Shown: positions 5,179 through 7,128 of the stretch, one piece after another
How the letters are laid out: each line of letters begins with the position of its first letter
How positions within the stretch are numbered: the first letter of the stretch is position 1
Assembly: GCA_031551765.1 (NCBI GenBank)
Contig: JAVBNC010000012.1
Coordinates: 1-7,128, forward strand
DNA length: 7,128 nucleotides
From: JAVBNC01 sp031551765
Lineage (GTDB): Bacteria > Desulfobacterota > Desulfovibrionia > Desulfovibrionales > Desulfovibrionaceae
Reading direction: 5' to 3'
Notes under the pieces: model-generated
The model's database searches: none
What the model was told of the DNA's origin: nothing
What the model saw: only the letters and a program-made list of their open reading frames with translations
Translations under genes and position numbers: made by a program

Positions 5179-7026
5179 ATGTGCGGAATTATGGGCATTA
5201 CCGGCCGCATCAACGCCATTCCCGGCGTGGTGGCGGGCCTGCGGGCGCTGGAATACCGGGGCTACGACTCCGTGGGCATAGTCTGGCAGGAAAAGAACGC
5301 GCTGTGCCGCACCCGCGTGGTCGGGCGCGTGGACAAGCTGGCCCGGACGCTGGACCCTTCTCTTGCGGCTGAAACCGCCATAGGCCACACCCGCTGGGCC
5401 ACCCACGGCGGGGTGACCGAAAAGAACGCCCACCCCCACTGCGACCCCACGGCCACCATAGCCGTGGTGCACAACGGCATTATCGACAACTACTCCCCGC
5501 TGCGCGCGGGGCTGGAAGCCGAAGGCAACGTGTTCGCCTCCGACACGGACACGGAAGTCATAGCCCACCTCATCGCGCGCGAATACAAGAGCGGCGCGGC
5601 CAAGGGCGACCTGGTGGCCGCCGTGGAAGCCGTTCTGCCCCGCCTTGTCGGCGTCTACGCCCTGGGTATTCTGGCGGCGGACCAGCCCGGCCTGCTGGTG
5701 GGCGCGCGCAAGGGCAGCCCGCTCACCGTGGGCTTCGCGGAAGGCATGCACATGCTGGCTTCCGACGTGGTGCCCTTTCTCTCCTACACCCGCCAGGCCG
5801 CGTACCTGGACGACGGCCAGATAGCCGTGCTGCGGCCGGAAGGCTATGAGATACGCCAGAACGGCAAGCGCGTGGAACCGGCCATCACCACCATTGAATG
5901 GACGGCCGAGGACGCCAGCAAGGAAGGCTACGAGCACTATATGCTCAAGGAAATCCACGAGCAGCCCAAAGCCTTGAAAAACCTGATCTCCGCCCGCCTG
6001 TCCCTGCCGGAAAGCGGCCTGCCCCAAATAAGCGTGCCGGACGGGGACATTCCGGACGCCGCTCTCGCCAACGTGCAGCGCATCGTGCTCCTCGCCCACG
6101 GCACGGCGTACTACGCGGCCATGGTCGGGCGTCTGCTTATCGAACGGGTTTCGCGCATACCCTGCTACACGGAATACGCCTCCGATTTCCGCTACCGCAA
6201 CCCCATCATGGAGCCGGGCACCCTGTATATCGTGGTCACCCAGTCCGGGGAGACCATCGACACGCTCTCCGCCCTGCGTCTGGTCAAGGAATCCGGCCAC
6301 CCGGTGCTGGCGCTGGTCAACGTGCCTTCGTCCACCATCGCGCGGGAGGCGGATTTCGTCTTTCCGCTCATGGCCGGGCCGGAGATCGGGGTAGCGTCCA
6401 CCAAGGCTTTCACCAGCATGATCGCGGCGCTGTATATCGTGGCCCTGCGCTTCGGCATGCAGCGGGGCACGGAATCCGCCGCATCCTTACGCCGCCGCGC
6501 GGCGGACCTCTTGCGGGTTTCCGCGCGCGCGCACGAAGTGCTGGTCAAGTCCGACCCCATCAAGGAAATCGCCCTGAAGTACGTGGACAAGGAGCATTTC
6601 CTGTTCCTGGGGCGCGGCACGGGCTGGCCGCTGGCCATGGAAGGCGCGCTGAAGCTGAAGGAAATTTCCTACATCCACGCGGAAGGCATGAATTCCTCGG
6701 AAATCAAGCACGGCCCGCTGGCCCTGGTGGACGAGGAAATGCCGGTCCTGTTCATCACCCTCAAGGGCGAGAAGTACGACCGCCTCCTTGCCAACCTGAA
6801 CGAGGTCAAAGCCCGCCACGGCCGCATCATCGCCATTGTCAGCCACGACGACGAGGAAATTCCCCAGTACGCGGACGACGTGTTCCCCATCCACGACGAC
6901 TGCGGGGTGATGAACTCCATCCTCTGCTCCATCCCGCTCCAACTCCTGGCCTACCACGCCGCCGTGGCTCGCGGCGCGGACGTGGACAAGCCTAAAAACC
7001 TGGCGAAGAGCGTGACTGTGGAGTAA
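5179..7026 (+). CDS. glmS: Glutamine--fructose-6-phosphate aminotransferase (isomerizing)
   Basis: The cytoplasmic enzyme converts fructose-6-phosphate and glutamine to glucosamine-6-phosphate and glutamate, the first step toward UDP-GlcNAc for peptidoglycan and LPS. 615 residues, near the usual 600-615. The ATG at 5179 follows AAGGAG (5168-5173) by five bases and gives MCGI, whose Cys2 becomes the N-terminal nucleophile of the Ntn glutaminase domain (about 2-240: HTRWATHG 70-77, HNGIIDNY 98-105, SDTDTEV 121-127). Two SIS sugar-isomerase domains follow: EYASDFRYR, TQSGETIDTL (354-363), AGPEIGVASTKAF (399-411), then MEGALKLKEISYIHAEG with Glu495, IKHGPLAL with His511, and the C-terminal NLAKSVTVE with Lys610, which forms the sugar Schiff base in the E. 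coli enzyme. Atypical: HGTA (307-310) replaces the common CGTS, and SSE replaces AGE before KHGPLAL. The upstream in-frame extension is not family-like. No glmS ribozyme is seen. Confidence 0.97.
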   Translation: MCGIMGITGRINAIPGVVAGLRALEYRGYDSVGIVWQEKNALCRTRVVGRVDKLARTLDPSLAAETAIGHTRWATHGGVTEKNAHPHCDPTATIAVVHNGIIDNYSPLRAGLEAEGNVFASDTDTEVIAHLIAREYKSGAAKGDLVAAVEAVLPRLVGVYALGILAADQPGLLVGARKGSPLTVGFAEGMHMLASDVVPFLSYTRQAAYLDDGQIAVLRPEGYEIRQNGKRVEPAITTIEWTAEDASKEGYEHYMLKEIHEQPKALKNLISARLSLPESGLPQISVPDGDIPDAALANVQRIVLLAHGTAYYAAMVGRLLIERVSRIPCYTEYASDFRYRNPIMEPGTLYIVVTQSGETIDTLSALRLVKESGHPVLALVNVPSSTIAREADFVFPLMAGPEIGVASTKAFTSMIAALYIVALRFGMQRGTESAASLRRRAADLLRVSARAHEVLVKSDPIKEIALKYVDKEHFLFLGRGTGWPLAMEGALKLKEISYIHAEGMNSSEIKHGPLALVDEEMPVLFITLKGEKYDRLLANLNEVKARHGRIIAIVSHDDEEIPQYADDVFPIHDDCGVMNSILCSIPLQLLAYHAAVARGADVDKPKNLAKSVTVE

Positions 7027-7037
7027 AATGCCTCCGG

Positions 7038-7128
<91 letters not shown>

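Noticed and set aside
5089..6300. Minus-strand ORF of 403 codons antisense to glmS
   Set aside because: Covers a complete, motif-perfect glmS; typical high-GC antisense openness.

Overview
The window is GC-rich DNA (roughly two thirds G+C by eye, GC-ending codons dominate) from a Gram-negative bacterium. The combination of a huge beta-repeat surface protein, a YgiW/YdeI periplasmic OB-fold protein, a BPL_N-type amidotransferase-like protein and a full-length GlmS, with GC-rich hairpin tails after genes and regular use of ATA for isoleucine, looks most like a sulfate-reducer relative of the Desulfovibrio/Bilophila kind. That assignment is an inference from style, not from a marker gene.

Layout: (i) 2-2776, plus strand, the C-terminal part of a very large repetitive surface or secreted protein whose 5' end lies outside the window; it holds two homologous modules, one of them expanded by 20-residue (60-bp) tandem repeats. 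(ii) 2777-2846, a short convergent gap with a strong 11-bp hairpin. (iii) 2847-3239, minus strand, ygiW-like stress-tolerance OB-fold protein with an export signal. (iv) 3240-3604, a structured intergenic stretch with an AT-rich promoter-like patch, nested hairpins, a small basic ORF with a good ribosome binding site, and a double hairpin that ends transcription units. (v) 3605-4885, minus strand, a BPL_N-family class-I amidotransferase-like protein with an unassigned helical C-terminal half. (vi) 4886-5178, a divergent promoter region with a leader hairpin. (vii) 5179-7026, plus strand, complete glmS (glucosamine-6-phosphate synthase). (viii) 7039-7128, an almost pure G tract that is very probably a sequencing artefact at a contig end.

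How they relate: GlmS starts the amino-sugar branch that feeds peptidoglycan and LPS; the large repeat protein and YgiW act in or outside the envelope. The genes lie on alternating strands with separate terminators, so no operon is evident. The most unusual items are the modular repeat protein, the unassigned amidotransferase-like protein divergent from glmS, the small ORF with its own RBS and terminator, and the atypical sugar-phosphate-binding loop in GlmS. I did not find a defence, CRISPR, phage or transposon system.
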